Below are positions 17,165 through 25,748 of a stretch of 36,722 bases of DNA, piece after piece (the first letter of the stretch is position 1; every line of letters begins with the position of its first letter). Source of the stretch: Pelagibacterales bacterium SAG-MED32 (GTDB taxonomy: Bacteria; Pseudomonadota; Alphaproteobacteria; Pelagibacterales; AG-422-B15). Made by a program: the position numbers and the translations under genes. Below the pieces are notes generated by a model. It had not been told where the DNA came from. It worked only from the letters and a program-made list of their open reading frames with translations, and did not search any database. The stretch lies in contig JACWEC010000008.1 of NCBI GenBank assembly GCA_014653725.1, positions 1 through 36,722 on the forward strand, given 5' to 3'.

Positions 17165-17586
17165 TGGATGTATCTGCAAAAATAATAACACAATTTGTGA
17201 AGGACTTATCATTTGAAAACCCCATGGGACCTGGTGCATTTCAGAAAGGAAGTGAGAGACCTGCCATTAATGCGAATGTAGACGTAAAGGCTACTAATAG
17301 AAAAGATACCGATATTTATGAAGTTGAATTAAATATTAATATTAGTGCTAAGCGTGAAGATAAGAATGTTTATATTATTGATTTAAAATATGTTGGTTTA
17401 TTTGAAATTAAAAATCTTACAGAAGATATAAAGGAAGCTTATTTATTAGTTGAGTGTCCACGGCAACTGTTTCCTTTTGCAAGACGCATTATATACGATA
17501 TGCATGCAGATGGATCTTTACCTCCTCTGATGCTTGACCCCGTAAATTTTGCTGATCTTTATGAAAAAAGAAAAAAGACAAATTAA
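17164..17586 (+). CDS. secB: SecB, protein-export chaperone
   Basis: SecB keeps secretory preproteins unfolded and passes them to SecA. The 140-residue protein contains NPMGPGAF (19-26), the YEVELNINISAKR strand, YVGLFEI and PRQLFPFARRIIYD, all characteristic. The ADGSLPPLMLDPVNFADLY end matches the SecA-binding C-terminal part. Its ATG overlaps the fxsA stop (TAATG). Its stop codon overlaps that of the convergent NUDIX gene within TTAA. Typical alphaproteobacterial location beside dnaQ and coaE. Confidence 0.97.
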   Translation: MDVSAKIITQFVKDLSFENPMGPGAFQKGSERPAINANVDVKATNRKDTDIYEVELNINISAKREDKNVYIIDLKYVGLFEIKNLTEDIKEAYLLVECPRQLFPFARRIIYDMHADGSLPPLMLDPVNFADLYEKRKKTN

Positions 17587-18407
17587 TAACTAACAAGCTT
17601 TGGTTTTCCATCCACAACATCAAATACGGGTTCAACTTTTGGGATATCAGTAATTGGTTTATCTTTCATTGAGAGCAGCAATGTTTTGGTACTTTGAAAA
17701 TCTTTGATCAATTCAAGATTTTTTATTGTTGGCATAATCATGGGAAACTCTCCGGACTTATATAAATCAAGTGCAACTTTGGGCTCCAACCAACGACTTT
17801 CAACCCCTTCTAAACCATCATGACTAGCTAATTGGTTAGGACAGCAAGCAATAAAAAATCTGGTACTGTATCTTCTTTTTTCAATCTTTGGTGTAATCCA
17901 ATGGGAGATATAGGCTATTTCACTGGTTGATAATTTTAGATCAAATTTGTCGATTAATTCCAAGAAAACATCTTTACCTTCGAGCAACTTTTTTTTGTAT
18001 TGATTAATAATTTCTAGTTCAGGGCTAGTGAGACTACCTAGGTTTATTTTTCTTTGTTCATTGTCAGCAAGAAGTATACCACTCTCTTCAAAACATTCTC
18101 GTATGCAAGCAATCCAGTAAATTAATCCACCGGATTTTATACCGAGTCTTCTGGAAGCCTCTTCATCATTTAATAGTGGGCTGTACTTACTTATATTTTT
18201 AATATCATCACTGCTATCTACTTTTCCTCCAGGAAATACCCACGCTCCCCCAAAGTTTGTTTTCATAGCACGCTTAATCATAAAGACTTCTATTGTAGAA
18301 TTATAGTCTCTAACTAGTAAAACAGTTGCAGCTGGTATTAATGGTTGATTGCTTTCATTCACATTTGATAATGCATGATTAATTTTATAGTTTTGATAAT
18401 CATTCAT
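17583..18407 (-). CDS. NUDIX hydrolase, NUDT19-like
   Basis: A pyrophosphohydrolase of about 274 residues. FPGGKVD (58-64) and RECFEESGILL (103-113) are the two halves of a NUDIX box. They are separated by about 29 more residues than in the canonical motif. An insertion in the box is a feature of the NUDT19-type CoA/acyl-CoA diphosphatases, so hydrolysis of CoA derivatives is a reasonable inference, not proven. I start at the ATG at 18407, which overlaps dnaQ by 8 bases. In-frame upstream ATGs at 18440, 18485 and 18488 lie inside dnaQ and would add residues that do not resemble the family start. Confidence 0.82.
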   Translation of the reverse strand: MNDYQNYKINHALSNVNESNQPLIPAATVLLVRDYNSTIEVFMIKRAMKTNFGGAWVFPGGKVDSSDDIKNISKYSPLLNDEEASRRLGIKSGGLIYWIACIRECFEESGILLADNEQRKINLGSLTSPELEIINQYKKKLLEGKDVFLELIDKFDLKLSTSEIAYISHWITPKIEKRRYSTRFFIACCPNQLASHDGLEGVESRWLEPKVALDLYKSGEFPMIMPTIKNLELIKDFQSTKTLLLSMKDKPITDIPKVEPVFDVVDGKPKLVSY

Positions 18408-19098
18408 TATTAAATTGCTCTTTTTTCTTCCAAATAGCATTTTCACCAAGTGTTTCAACAAAAACTTTGTGCAACTCTTTATCATCATCTGTTAGTCTTG
18501 TGGCGAGCTCTCTATTTTGAATCTTTTGAATATCAAAATTTGACTCAGAACTAGCATGTTGGGTTTTAACGTTTAGATCAAGACTCAGCTCACGGGCATC
18601 CATGAGTTCTATATAAACTCTTGCGAGAAGTTCCGTGTCAATCGTCGCTGAGTGTATTTCTCGCTCCTTATTATCGATGGAAAATCTCTTACATAAAGCG
18701 TCTAACGACACGCTTTGACCAGGAAACTTTTCTCTTGCAATAGAAACGGTGTCCACTTTTTTGTTTTTGATACTCTCTTTCCCACATGCGCTAAGTTCAT
18801 GATTTAGAAAACCGATATCAAAATCAACATTGTGAGCAATGATCGTATCTTGTCCAACAAAGTCGAGAAAATCGTCAGCAATTTTTTCAAACAAAGGCTT
18901 ATCTTTTAAAAAGTCATAGCTCAGTCCATGTACCTTAAAAGAAGCCTCTGGAACGTCCCTCATTGGGTTAATATATTGCTGATAAACTTTGCCTGTCGGC
19001 AGAAAATCAACCAATTCAATAGCTGCAATTTCAATCACTCTATGACCCTCAGAGGGTCTCAAACCTGTAGTTTCTGTATCTAGAACGATTTCTCTCAT
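18400..19098 (-). CDS. dnaQ: DNA polymerase III epsilon subunit (3'-5' proofreading exonuclease)
   Basis: DnaQ proofreads for the replicative polymerase. The DEDDh residues are visible: D7 and E9 in VLDTETTGL, D92 in HNVDFDIGFL, and H149 with D154 in HSATIDTELLA. Length is 232 residues, normal. C-terminal residues after about 180 are the less conserved polymerase-binding tail. Its start forms an ATGA overlap with the coaE stop. Its end overlaps the NUDIX start by 8 bases. Confidence 0.96.
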   Translation of the reverse strand: MREIVLDTETTGLRPSEGHRVIEIAAIELVDFLPTGKVYQQYINPMRDVPEASFKVHGLSYDFLKDKPLFEKIADDFLDFVGQDTIIAHNVDFDIGFLNHELSACGKESIKNKKVDTVSIAREKFPGQSVSLDALCKRFSIDNKEREIHSATIDTELLARVYIELMDARELSLDLNVKTQHASSESNFDIQKIQNRELATRLTDDDKELHKVFVETLGENAIWKKKEQFNNE

Positions 19099-19718
19099 TT
19101 CTTATAGAAGGCATTCCATGCCTTAGGATTAATCAATTTTATTTTAGATACAATATCTTTTACTTCTAGTTTTGTCTCATCTAGAGTTTGATCTGTTGAA
19201 ATTATATAGTCTGCTTTCTTTAATTTTTCTCGGTCTGGCATTTGTTGATTCTTTATCGAATTAAAAATTTCCAAAGGCACCTTTCTTTCTGCGACCACTC
19301 TTTCTTTTTGTTTGTCTTCTGATGCTGTCACCACAACGGAAACATCGATATACTTTTCCCCACCTGTTTCAAATAATAAAGGAATATCCAGAATACATCC
19401 TGGGCTATCTTCGCTTATTAATTTCTCAATGTATACGATTTGATACCGTCTGGTAGCTGGATGAACAATTTTTTCAAGATCTCTAAACTTCTCAGGTTCT
19501 TTATTAAGTATGTCTCTAAGCGCAATTCGATTTACTTTTCCCTCTGATTTAGTTCCAGGAAAAGACTCTTCAATTTTATTAATTACTTCTTCATCGTTTT
19601 CATAAATATAGTGAACGGTGTCATCTGCATTGTAGAGACCAAAACCATATTCGGTAAACATCTTAGCGACTGTAGACTTTCCCATGCCAATGGACCCCGT
19701 TACGCCTATTAACAACAT
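19095..19718 (-). CDS. coaE: Dephospho-CoA kinase
   Basis: CoaE phosphorylates dephospho-CoA in the last step of coenzyme A synthesis. The P-loop GSIGMGKS is at 8-15. The CoA-domain segments LDIPLLFETGGEKYID and VVVTASEDKQKERV are present. The 207-residue length is normal. The start overlaps the aroE stop by one base (TAATG). The stop overlaps the dnaQ start by 4 bases. Confidence 0.96.
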   Translation of the reverse strand: MLLIGVTGSIGMGKSTVAKMFTEYGFGLYNADDTVHYIYENDEEVINKIEESFPGTKSEGKVNRIALRDILNKEPEKFRDLEKIVHPATRRYQIVYIEKLISEDSPGCILDIPLLFETGGEKYIDVSVVVTASEDKQKERVVAERKVPLEIFNSIKNQQMPDREKLKKADYIISTDQTLDETKLEVKDIVSKIKLINPKAWNAFYKK

Positions 19719-20545
19719 TACACACTCTCCAATAATGACATTATTTCCTCACTAACACCCACTTTAATTTCATGCCATATCTGGAAAGAGCAAGCCGCTT
19801 GTTCAATTAACATGCGTAATCCATTTTGAACTTTTAAACCTTTTGCTTCCGCTTGTTCTAAAAAACTGGATCGCTTAGGGTTATAAATTAAATCATAAAT
19901 AAATGTTTCCATTTCTATATTTTCAAATCTCAAAATATTATTGTGCTCTCCTGCCTTTTGCCCAAGGCTAGTTGTGTTAACAATGAACGATGAGGAGTTA
20001 GCATAATCGTCGAGCTCTTCTGCTCCAACAGGACTTGAGTTTATTGATAAATCATCAAGCAAAATCTGAGCTTTTTCAAGGGTTCTATTAAATAGCCTTA
20101 CGTGGCCCCCCAATTCATTTAGAGCATAAACCAAGGACCGAGCAGAACCACCAGCCCCCAAAACAAGAGTTTTTTTATTGGTAATATTATTTTCTATTGT
20201 TTTTTCATCTAAAGAATTGATAAAACCAACAGCGTCAGTGTTATCGCCATCTATTTTTTCAAAATTTAAACTAAGAGTGTTGACTGACCTGAGTTTCTTG
20301 GAAACGCTAGATGTTTCATCGCTGATACTAAACGCGAGTTCTTTGAGAGGGACCGTAACATTTAACCCTCCATAACCCTCTGCCTTAAGTTTGTTGATCT
20401 GCTCTTCAAACTTATTTGGATCTACGTTTATTTTCTCGTATGGCTTTATATCCAGCCCCAATTCCTTAATCCAATGATTGTGAATAATCGGTGAAAGACT
20501 GTGGTCAACAGGAAAACCTATAACCGCCGTTCTGTCAGTGGCCAT
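19718..20545 (-). CDS. aroE: Shikimate dehydrogenase
   Basis: AroE reduces 3-dehydroshikimate with NADPH on the path to chorismate. Substrate motif HSLSPIIHN (15-23), catalytic Lys68 in NVTVPLKE, Asp104 in NTDAVGF, NADP loop GAGGSARS (130-137) and NTTSLG are all present, with a C-terminal EQAACSFQIW. I start at the ATG at 20545 (275 residues), overlapping the maf end by 11 bases and preceded by GAAAG. A TTG at 20554 would add 3 residues. Confidence 0.96.
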   Translation of the reverse strand: MATDRTAVIGFPVDHSLSPIIHNHWIKELGLDIKPYEKINVDPNKFEEQINKLKAEGYGGLNVTVPLKELAFSISDETSSVSKKLRSVNTLSLNFEKIDGDNTDAVGFINSLDEKTIENNITNKKTLVLGAGGSARSLVYALNELGGHVRLFNRTLEKAQILLDDLSINSSPVGAEELDDYANSSSFIVNTTSLGQKAGEHNNILRFENIEMETFIYDLIYNPKRSSFLEQAEAKGLKVQNGLRMLIEQAACSFQIWHEIKVGVSEEIMSLLESV

Positions 20546-21137
20546 TGCTTTCAAACAACATGCCGTTGTCCCATAAAAATTGTGTTAATGGTATCATTGA
20601 TATTCCTTGTATTGAAAATAAATCACTGCCGACACGCTCAAATAACTTTATACCTTCTTCTTCAATTGCGTAAACCCCGACTAAGCCAAGTATCTTTTCA
20701 TCAACGCTCTCTAAATATTCTTTGATGACTTCTTCATCAAGTATTCTCATTTTCATTTTCCCTCTATCAACATATTTCCATATTATATTGTTTTCTTTAG
20801 CTACTACCGTAGTTGTTATAAGTGTGTGTTCCTTTCCACTCATGTTCTTTAGTTGTTCGTGAGCTTCGTCAAAGTTTTTTGCTTTATTAACCAGCTTACC
20901 ATTTAGGTCCAATCCTTGATCGGATCCTATAACTAAACCATCATTTGACATGGATGCCTTTAAAGCCTTCATCTCAGCCAGCTTTGTAACAATCTCTTCT
21001 GGTGAACTATCAGACATGGATAGTTTAATTTCATCCTCATCAACACCATGATTAACTGTTTTAAATTTTATTTTAGCATTTGTTAAAAGTCTTGAGCGTG
21101 TTTGACTTTTAGACGCCAGTGTTATTTGTGTGTTCAT
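20535..21137 (-). CDS. maf: Maf-family nucleotide pyrophosphatase
   Basis: Maf proteins hydrolyse non-canonical or modified nucleoside triphosphates (house-cleaning). The 200-residue protein shows LASKSQTRSRLL (7-18; the usual form is LASxSPRRxxLL, so Pro-Arg is replaced by Gln-Thr), VIGSDQGLDLNGKLVNK with the catalytic Asp, and the LFERVGSDLFSIQG end. The exact substrate cannot be assigned. It is the first gene of the minus-strand maf-aroE-coaE-dnaQ-NUDIX operon and borders the predicted origin. A maf-type gene beside hemE at the origin is a conserved alphaproteobacterial arrangement. Confidence 0.93.
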   Translation of the reverse strand: MNTQITLASKSQTRSRLLTNAKIKFKTVNHGVDEDEIKLSMSDSSPEEIVTKLAEMKALKASMSNDGLVIGSDQGLDLNGKLVNKAKNFDEAHEQLKNMSGKEHTLITTTVVAKENNIIWKYVDRGKMKMRILDEEVIKEYLESVDEKILGLVGVYAIEEEGIKLFERVGSDLFSIQGISMIPLTQFLWDNGMLFESNGH

Positions 21138-21163
21138 AAGCTATTAACAACCTGAGTAACCAG

Positions 21164-21172
21164 TGTGGATAT
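21164..21172 (-). other. DnaA-box-like site 1
   Basis: Plus strand TGTGGATAT, one mismatch (last base) to TGTGGATAA, the complement of the DnaA box TTATCCACA. It abuts an AT-rich tract and a 14-bp repeat that begins within the box. Confidence 0.5.
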
Positions 21173-21182
21173 ATATTATATG
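21169..21182 (+). repeat. ATATATATTATATG repeat, copy 1
   Basis: Exact 14-base match to 21404-21417 at the other end of the predicted origin. It overlaps DnaA-like site 1. The sequence is simple, so chance or an AT-rich unwinding role are both possible. Confidence 0.5.
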
Positions 21183-21243
21183 TTTACTATTTTTAAACAT
21201 TTACAATATTTTGGCCTTTTTATCCTATATTTTCTTGCTTTTA

Positions 21244-21257
21244 ATCCACCTGTGGAT
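21244..21257. repeat. Inverted repeat ATCCAC-CT-GTGGAT around the perfect DnaA box
   Basis: ATCCAC (21244-21249) and GTGGAT (21252-21257) are exact complements two bases apart. This creates a second, partial, oppositely oriented box next to the perfect one, a possible paired DnaA site. Confidence 0.55.
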
Positions 21258-21259
21258 AA
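21251..21259 (-). other. Perfect DnaA box
   Basis: Plus strand TGTGGATAA, the exact complement of TTATCCACA. It is the strongest single site in the predicted origin and is part of a short inverted repeat. Confidence 0.7.
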
Positions 21260-21281
21260 TGCCTCAAACATTATTCTACCT

Positions 21282-21290
21282 TGTGGGTAA
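21282..21290 (-). other. DnaA-box-like site 3
   Basis: Plus strand TGTGGGTAA, one mismatch (A to G at position 6). It overlaps the palindrome GTAATATTAC at 21287-21296. Confidence 0.5.
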
Positions 21291-21335
21291 TATTACAAAT
21301 GCTCTAAATGCCTCCGTTAAAGACATGTATTGATT

Positions 21336-21344
21336 TGTGGGCAA
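21336..21344 (-). other. DnaA-box-like site 4
   Basis: Plus strand TGTGGGCAA, two mismatches to TGTGGATAA but the same orientation as the other three. Weak on its own; supported by its neighbours. Confidence 0.35.
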
Positions 21345-21403
21345 GTAAGGGGTTTTTATATATACACATCATCACAGGTACATAAACTAATACTACCTTA
21401 TAT

Positions 21404-21417
21404 ATATATATTATATG
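21404..21417 (+). repeat. ATATATATTATATG repeat, copy 2
   Basis: Exact copy of 21169-21182. Its last three bases are the hemE start codon, so the repeat lies where the hemE -10 region and translation start would be. Confidence 0.5.
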
Positions 21418-22398
21418 AGTATTCTTATAGAAACACTAAAAGGCAAAAAAACAAAAACTCCCATTTGGTTAATGAGACAAGCGGGAAGGCATTTGCCTGA
21501 ATATATTAAAATAAGACAAAAATATAAAGACCTTATGGAAATGTTTCTTGATCCTGAGGTGGTAACCAAAATCTCACTTCAACCCGTAAAGCGATACAGG
21601 CTGGATGCATGCATAGTGTTCTCTGATATATTAATGATCCCTTATGCATCTGGATGCGATGTTAGCTTTAAGGAGGGCGTGGGCCCTCAAGTTAAATTTA
21701 GTGAGAAATTTAATTTTGCATCACATAAGCTGGACCCAGTTATAAAAGGCATTGAAAGCATCAAAAACGAATCTGAAGTTCCCCTAATAGGCTTTGTAGG
21801 CGGACCCTGGACAACGTTGTTGTATTGTTTGTTTGATAAAGAAGAAAGATCACAAATGAACAAAAGTCTCATTCATAAAAATGAAAAAAGAATAAACAAT
21901 CACATCGAAGACCTAACCGACATAATTTCTAATTACGCAGTGCAACAAGTAAATGCGGGCATTGATGCATTTCAAATATTTGAGTCTGCAGCTGAAGATC
22001 TTGAAGACGAATATTTCGATCGATGGTGCCTAAAACCTACACAAAAAATTATTCATTCGATAAAAAGTAAAACAGATATACCTGTTATTGGATTCCCAAG
22101 AAAAACGAGTAAGGAAGGATATGTGAAATATTCAAATATAGATAAACTTGATTGTATAAGCTTAGATTACGATTTTAATTTGGATCATATCAATAAACTA
22201 AATCCGGATGTTGCCTTTCAAGGAAACCTAAACCCAGTAGCCTTATTGGCAGAGAATAATATCTTGCAAGAAGAGGTGGATAAAATATTAATTGCTTTTA
22301 AAGACAGAGCACATATTTTTAATCTTGGACATGGAGTGTTACCAAACACCTCAATTAAGAAAGTAGAAGAACTTGTAAACACAATAAGAGGAAAATGA
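21415..22398 (+). CDS. hemE: Uroporphyrinogen decarboxylase
   Basis: HemE decarboxylates uroporphyrinogen III to coproporphyrinogen III in heme synthesis. PIWLMRQAGRHLPEY (16-30) holds the substrate-binding Arg21 and Arg25, and FSDILMIPYA holds Asp71. GFVGGPWTTLLY is the second signature. Length (327) is slightly short but complete. No Shine-Dalgarno precedes the ATG, which lies at the end of a TATATA-rich tract. hemH starts on its stop codon (ATGA). Its location at the predicted origin is the classical alphaproteobacterial landmark. Confidence 0.97.
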   Translation: MSILIETLKGKKTKTPIWLMRQAGRHLPEYIKIRQKYKDLMEMFLDPEVVTKISLQPVKRYRLDACIVFSDILMIPYASGCDVSFKEGVGPQVKFSEKFNFASHKLDPVIKGIESIKNESEVPLIGFVGGPWTTLLYCLFDKEERSQMNKSLIHKNEKRINNHIEDLTDIISNYAVQQVNAGIDAFQIFESAAEDLEDEYFDRWCLKPTQKIIHSIKSKTDIPVIGFPRKTSKEGYVKYSNIDKLDCISLDYDFNLDHINKLNPDVAFQGNLNPVALLAENNILQEEVDKILIAFKDRAHIFNLGHGVLPNTSIKKVEELVNTIRGK

Positions 22399-23411
22399 AA
22401 ACAGCGGTTGTACTATTTAATTTGGGCGGACCCGACAAACAAGAAAGTGTGAAGCCTTTTCTGTTCAACCTTTTTAACGATCCAAACATATTTAAGTTAC
22501 CCAATCCGCTTCGTTTCTTGTTAGCAAAATTGATATCGACCTTGAGAACAAAGGAAGCAACTGAAATATATTCTGAAATTGGAGGTAAATCACCAATTCT
22601 GGACATCACAAACGATCAGGCTGTTGCACTTGAAGAGACATTAGCAAAACAAGGTATGTCTTCCAAGGTCTTTGTGTGTATGCGTTACTGGCATCCCATG
22701 ACGGCCGAAATCGTTAAAGAGGTAAAAGATTACAATCCAGACAATATTTTCCTGCTTCCCCTTTATCCACAATACTCAACTACAACCACCAAATCTTCTT
22801 TAGACCTTTGGTTTAAAGAGGCAAAGAAACAAAACTTATCAGCTCCGACAAAATACACTTGCTGTTATCCGATGGATAAGAAATTCATTGAGTCTCATCA
22901 GCGTTTAATACAAAAGAAAATAGATCACATTAAAGATAAAAAGATCAGGATTTTATTTTCTGCTCACAGCTTGCCTGTCTCAATTATTAAGGGCGGTGAT
23001 CCGTATCAATGGCAGGTTGAACAAACTGTAAGTGCTGTCATGACCGGACTTAAAGGGCATGATGATCACGTATTAGCTTATCAGAGCAAAGTGACACCTG
23101 TTAAGTGGCTAGAACCATCTACTCCAAGTGAGATTGAAAAAGCGATTAAAGAAGATGCTGCCATTATTATTGTACCGATTGCTTTTGTTTCAGATCATTC
23201 TGAAACTTTAGTTGAGCTTGATATTGAATACAAAGAAATGGCGGATGAAATGGGTTACAAACATTATTTTCGTTCAGAGTCTTTAAACATTGATTCTGTG
23301 TTTATAGATAGTTTAGCTGAAATTGTTACCAAATCAGATCAATCGAACAATGAAAATATTGCTGAAAAAATTTGTCCAACGACATTTAAACGCTGCTACC
23401 AGCAAATATAA
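22395..23411 (+). CDS. hemH: Ferrochelatase
   Basis: HemH inserts iron into protoporphyrin IX, the last step of protoheme synthesis. It begins VVLFNLGGPD and has the catalytic His191 in LFSAHSLP and the conserved Glu270 in SDHSETLVELD. Length (338) is normal. It overlaps hemE by 4 bases and hemJ by one base (TAATG). A perfect DnaA-box 9-mer (22763-22771) lies in the coding sequence, encoding part of PLYPQYS, and may be fortuitous. Confidence 0.97.
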   Translation: MKTAVVLFNLGGPDKQESVKPFLFNLFNDPNIFKLPNPLRFLLAKLISTLRTKEATEIYSEIGGKSPILDITNDQAVALEETLAKQGMSSKVFVCMRYWHPMTAEIVKEVKDYNPDNIFLLPLYPQYSTTTTKSSLDLWFKEAKKQNLSAPTKYTCCYPMDKKFIESHQRLIQKKIDHIKDKKIRILFSAHSLPVSIIKGGDPYQWQVEQTVSAVMTGLKGHDDHVLAYQSKVTPVKWLEPSTPSEIEKAIKEDAAIIIVPIAFVSDHSETLVELDIEYKEMADEMGYKHYFRSESLNIDSVFIDSLAEIVTKSDQSNNENIAEKICPTTFKRCYQQI

Positions 23412-23854
23412 TGAATAGTATATTTTTATATAATTTATTTTTGAGTTTGCACATCATCAGTGTGATTGCATGGATGGCTGGACTTTTATACTTACCAAGA
23501 CTTTTTGTTTACCACTTTACAAAAAAAATAGGCTCTGAATCATCTGAGACTTTTAAATTAATGGAAATACGTTTGCTCAGAATAATTATGAATCCTGCTA
23601 TGATATTCTCCTGGTTATTTGGTATAGCTCTTATATCCACATTGGGTGTGGAGTCGTTAAGCGCGCTTTGGCTTCAGTTAAAAGTAGTTTTTGTGCTGTT
23701 TTTATCAGGAGTTCATGGTTATTTAGCTAAAATAACGAAGGAATTTCAGCAAGATAGGCGGGCAAGATCAGAGCGTTTTTATAGAGTAATTAACGAATTT
23801 CCGACAGTTTTGATGATAATTATTGTATTTTTAGTAATATTTAAGCCAATTTAA
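23411..23854 (+). CDS. hemJ: HemJ-type protoporphyrinogen IX oxidase
   Basis: A 147-residue protein with about four membrane helices (roughly 5-30, 58-78, 86-104 and 130-146). HemJ oxidises protoporphyrinogen IX and is the usual enzyme in alphaproteobacteria lacking HemG or HemY. The first helix has [18 protein letters not shown] with conserved His14 and Arg30; WLQLKVVF holds Lys91 and VHGYL holds His102. The context hemE-hemH-hemJ supports the call: the gene is coupled to hemH through a TAATG junction. Confidence 0.92.
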   Translation: MNSIFLYNLFLSLHIISVIAWMAGLLYLPRLFVYHFTKKIGSESSETFKLMEIRLLRIIMNPAMIFSWLFGIALISTLGVESLSALWLQLKVVFVLFLSGVHGYLAKITKEFQQDRRARSERFYRVINEFPTVLMIIIVFLVIFKPI

Positions 23855-23936
23855 AACTTGCCAGATTCAAAAATTAAAGTTAGAAGTCACTCTCTTTTAC
23901 ACTTTCCAAAAAAACTTATTCAAAATCTTAAACAGT

Positions 23937-25196
23937 ATGAGCTTAAAATTAAGAGAACTTAAGAAAAAAACTCCACAAGAACTTCTAAAATACGCTGAAG
24001 AAACAGGTGTTGAAAACGCAAGTTCTATGCGTACTCAAGATATGTTGTTTGAGATATTAAGGTCCCTTGCATCAAATAAGAAGGATATAGATGGAGAAGG
24101 TGTACTTGAGGTTTTACAAGACGGTTTTGGCTTTCTCAGATCAATGGAAGCAAATTATTTGCCTGGTCCAGATGATATTTATGTTAGTCCCAGCCAGATC
24201 AAAAGGTTTGGACTAAGATCAGGAGATACAGTTGAAGGGCCTATCAGAGCTCCTAAGGAAGGCGAACGATATTTTGCATTATTAAAAATTGACACAATCA
24301 ATTATGAAGCAACTGAAAAAAGTAGAAATAAAATTAACTTTGACAACTTAACACCCTTATATCCTGATGAACAAATTAAACTTGAAACAGAAAAGCCTGA
24401 CAAAGATCAAAGCGCACGAGTTATTGATTTAGTTTCACCAATCGGTAAAGGCCAAAGAGCTCTTATAGTTTCACCTCCAAGAACAGGTAAAACAGTATTA
24501 CTGCAAAACATTGCGCACTCCATTACAGACAACCATCCTGAGTGTTACTTGATGGTATTGTTAATTGATGAACGACCTGAGGAAGTGACAGACATGCAAC
24601 GTTCTGTGAAGGGTGAAGTAGTTAGCTCAACATTTGATGAGCCAGCATCACGTCACGTACAAGTCGCTGAAATGGTTATTAACAAAGCTAAAAGATTAGT
24701 AGAGCATAAAAAAGATGTTGTGATCTTGCTTGATTCCATCACAAGACTAGGCCGTGCATACAACACGGTTGTTCCAAGTTCAGGAAAAGTTTTAACAGGT
24801 GGTGTTGATGCCAATGCACTTCAAAGACCAAAGAGATTTTTCGGAGCCGCAAGAAACATTGAAGATGGTGGGTCCTTAACCATTATTTCTACAGCATTGA
24901 TTGATACGGGAAGTAGAATGGATGAAGTTATTTTTGAGGAATTTAAAGGAACAGGTAACTCAGAAATCATACTGGACAGAAAAGTCGCTGATAAGCGAAT
25001 CTATCCTGCGATTGATATAACTAAGTCTGGTACTCGAAAAGAGGAAATTCTTTTAGATAAAGACGAACTGCAAAAAATGTATGTCCTGAGACGTATTCTT
25101 AACCCAATGGGAACCATGGATTCCATTGAATTCTTGCTTGGAAAATTGAAAGAAACTAAAGATAACGCCGATTTCTTCCAATCAATGAATAAGTAA
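23937..25196 (+). CDS. rho: Transcription termination factor Rho
   Basis: Rho is the hexameric RNA-dependent helicase that ends transcription. The N-terminal RNA-binding domain has [13 protein letters not shown] and GFGFLRS (63-69). The ATPase core has Walker A PPRTGKT (180-186), Walker B VVILLDS (261-267) and the following ITRLGRAYN. Length is 419, normal. Rho next to the hem genes near the origin is typical. The 82-base upstream gap has no clear promoter or Shine-Dalgarno. Because I find few intrinsic terminators in the window, Rho may carry much of the termination load, which is inference. Confidence 0.98.
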   Translation: MSLKLRELKKKTPQELLKYAEETGVENASSMRTQDMLFEILRSLASNKKDIDGEGVLEVLQDGFGFLRSMEANYLPGPDDIYVSPSQIKRFGLRSGDTVEGPIRAPKEGERYFALLKIDTINYEATEKSRNKINFDNLTPLYPDEQIKLETEKPDKDQSARVIDLVSPIGKGQRALIVSPPRTGKTVLLQNIAHSITDNHPECYLMVLLIDERPEEVTDMQRSVKGEVVSSTFDEPASRHVQVAEMVINKAKRLVEHKKDVVILLDSITRLGRAYNTVVPSSGKVLTGGVDANALQRPKRFFGAARNIEDGGSLTIISTALIDTGSRMDEVIFEEFKGTGNSEIILDRKVADKRIYPAIDITKSGTRKEEILLDKDELQKMYVLRRILNPMGTMDSIEFLLGKLKETKDNADFFQSMNK

Positions 25197-25208
25197 TCGT
25201 TCCAACAA

Positions 25209-25748
25209 TTACCCTTCAGCCTCTAAAATTGAAGACAGTTTAAATTTCTTTCCTAATTTCTGAGAACCTCCAACATTTTTGAGATCGATAATAAAATAAA
25301 ATTCGATACTTTTTACTTTGCATTTGGAGATAAGCTTTGCTGAAGCTACAGCGGTACCACCAGTTGCAATTAAGTCATCAATTATTAAAACCCTATCTCG
25401 TGAAGTAATCGAATTACTATGAATTTGGATTTCGTCATTGCCGTACTCAAGAGAATATTTTTGTCGCAGAACTTTACCAGGAAGCTTTCCTTTTTTTCTA
25501 ATCGGAACAAAAGGAAGACCCAGTTTAAAAGCAACAGCAGCACCAAAGATGAAACCCCTCGCCTCAACACCTGCAATTTTGGTAAATTTTTTCTTTCTGG
25601 CATACTTTGATATTTCATTAACAACTTCAGTAAACAATTTTTTGTTATCGGTAATTGAAGTAATGTCCTGAAAAAGGATCCCCTTCTTTGGAAAGTTGGG
25701 AATCACTCGAATATTTTTTTTTAATTTATTTACGAGTTTTTTGTTCAA
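25209..25748 (-). CDS. apt: Adenine phosphoribosyltransferase
   Basis: Apt salvages adenine to AMP using PRPP. The PRPP loop is IIDDLIATGGTA (122-133), and FPKKGILFQDIT and GVEARGFIFGAA are family signatures. The best start is a TTG at 25748, because no ATG precedes the conserved N-terminal helix. That start overlaps the ogt gene by 23 bases, with weak AAAGAAA upstream. Length 179 is normal. It converges on rho with a 12-base gap and no terminator hairpin. Confidence 0.94.
   Translation of the reverse strand: MNKKLVNKLKKNIRVIPNFPKKGILFQDITSITDNKKLFTEVVNEISKYARKKKFTKIAGVEARGFIFGAAVAFKLGLPFVPIRKKGKLPGKVLRQKYSLEYGNDEIQIHSNSITSRDRVLIIDDLIATGGTAVASAKLISKCKVKSIEFYFIIDLKNVGGSQKLGKKFKLSSILEAEG

Larger units (their letters stand above)
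21138..21414. other. oriC: Predicted chromosomal replication origin (oriC)
   Basis: This 277-base stretch between divergent maf and hemE is the longest gene-free region of the window. It has four DnaA-box-like 9-mers in the same orientation: one perfect TGTGGATAA (21251), two with one mismatch (21164, 21282) and one with two (21336). Very AT-rich tracts around 21170-21240 and 21355-21414 could serve as unwinding elements. The origins of Caulobacter and Rickettsia lie next to hemE, and parAB with parS is about 8.5 kb away here, which strongly supports the call. I find no full CtrA site (TTAA-N7-TTAA), no GANTC and no GATC in it. It must also contain the maf and hemE promoters. Confidence 0.75.

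Noticed and set aside
18405-18488. Longer NUDIX protein starting inside dnaQ
   Set aside because: The extra basic N-terminus is an out-of-frame reading of dnaQ; the start at 18407 is in the usual overlap range.
21138-21414. CtrA sites (TTAA-N7-TTAA), CcrM sites (GANTC) and Dam sites (GATC) in the predicted origin
   Set aside because: Each TTAA was checked for a partner 7 bases on and none was found; no GANTC or GATC was seen. Caulobacter-like control is therefore not supported.
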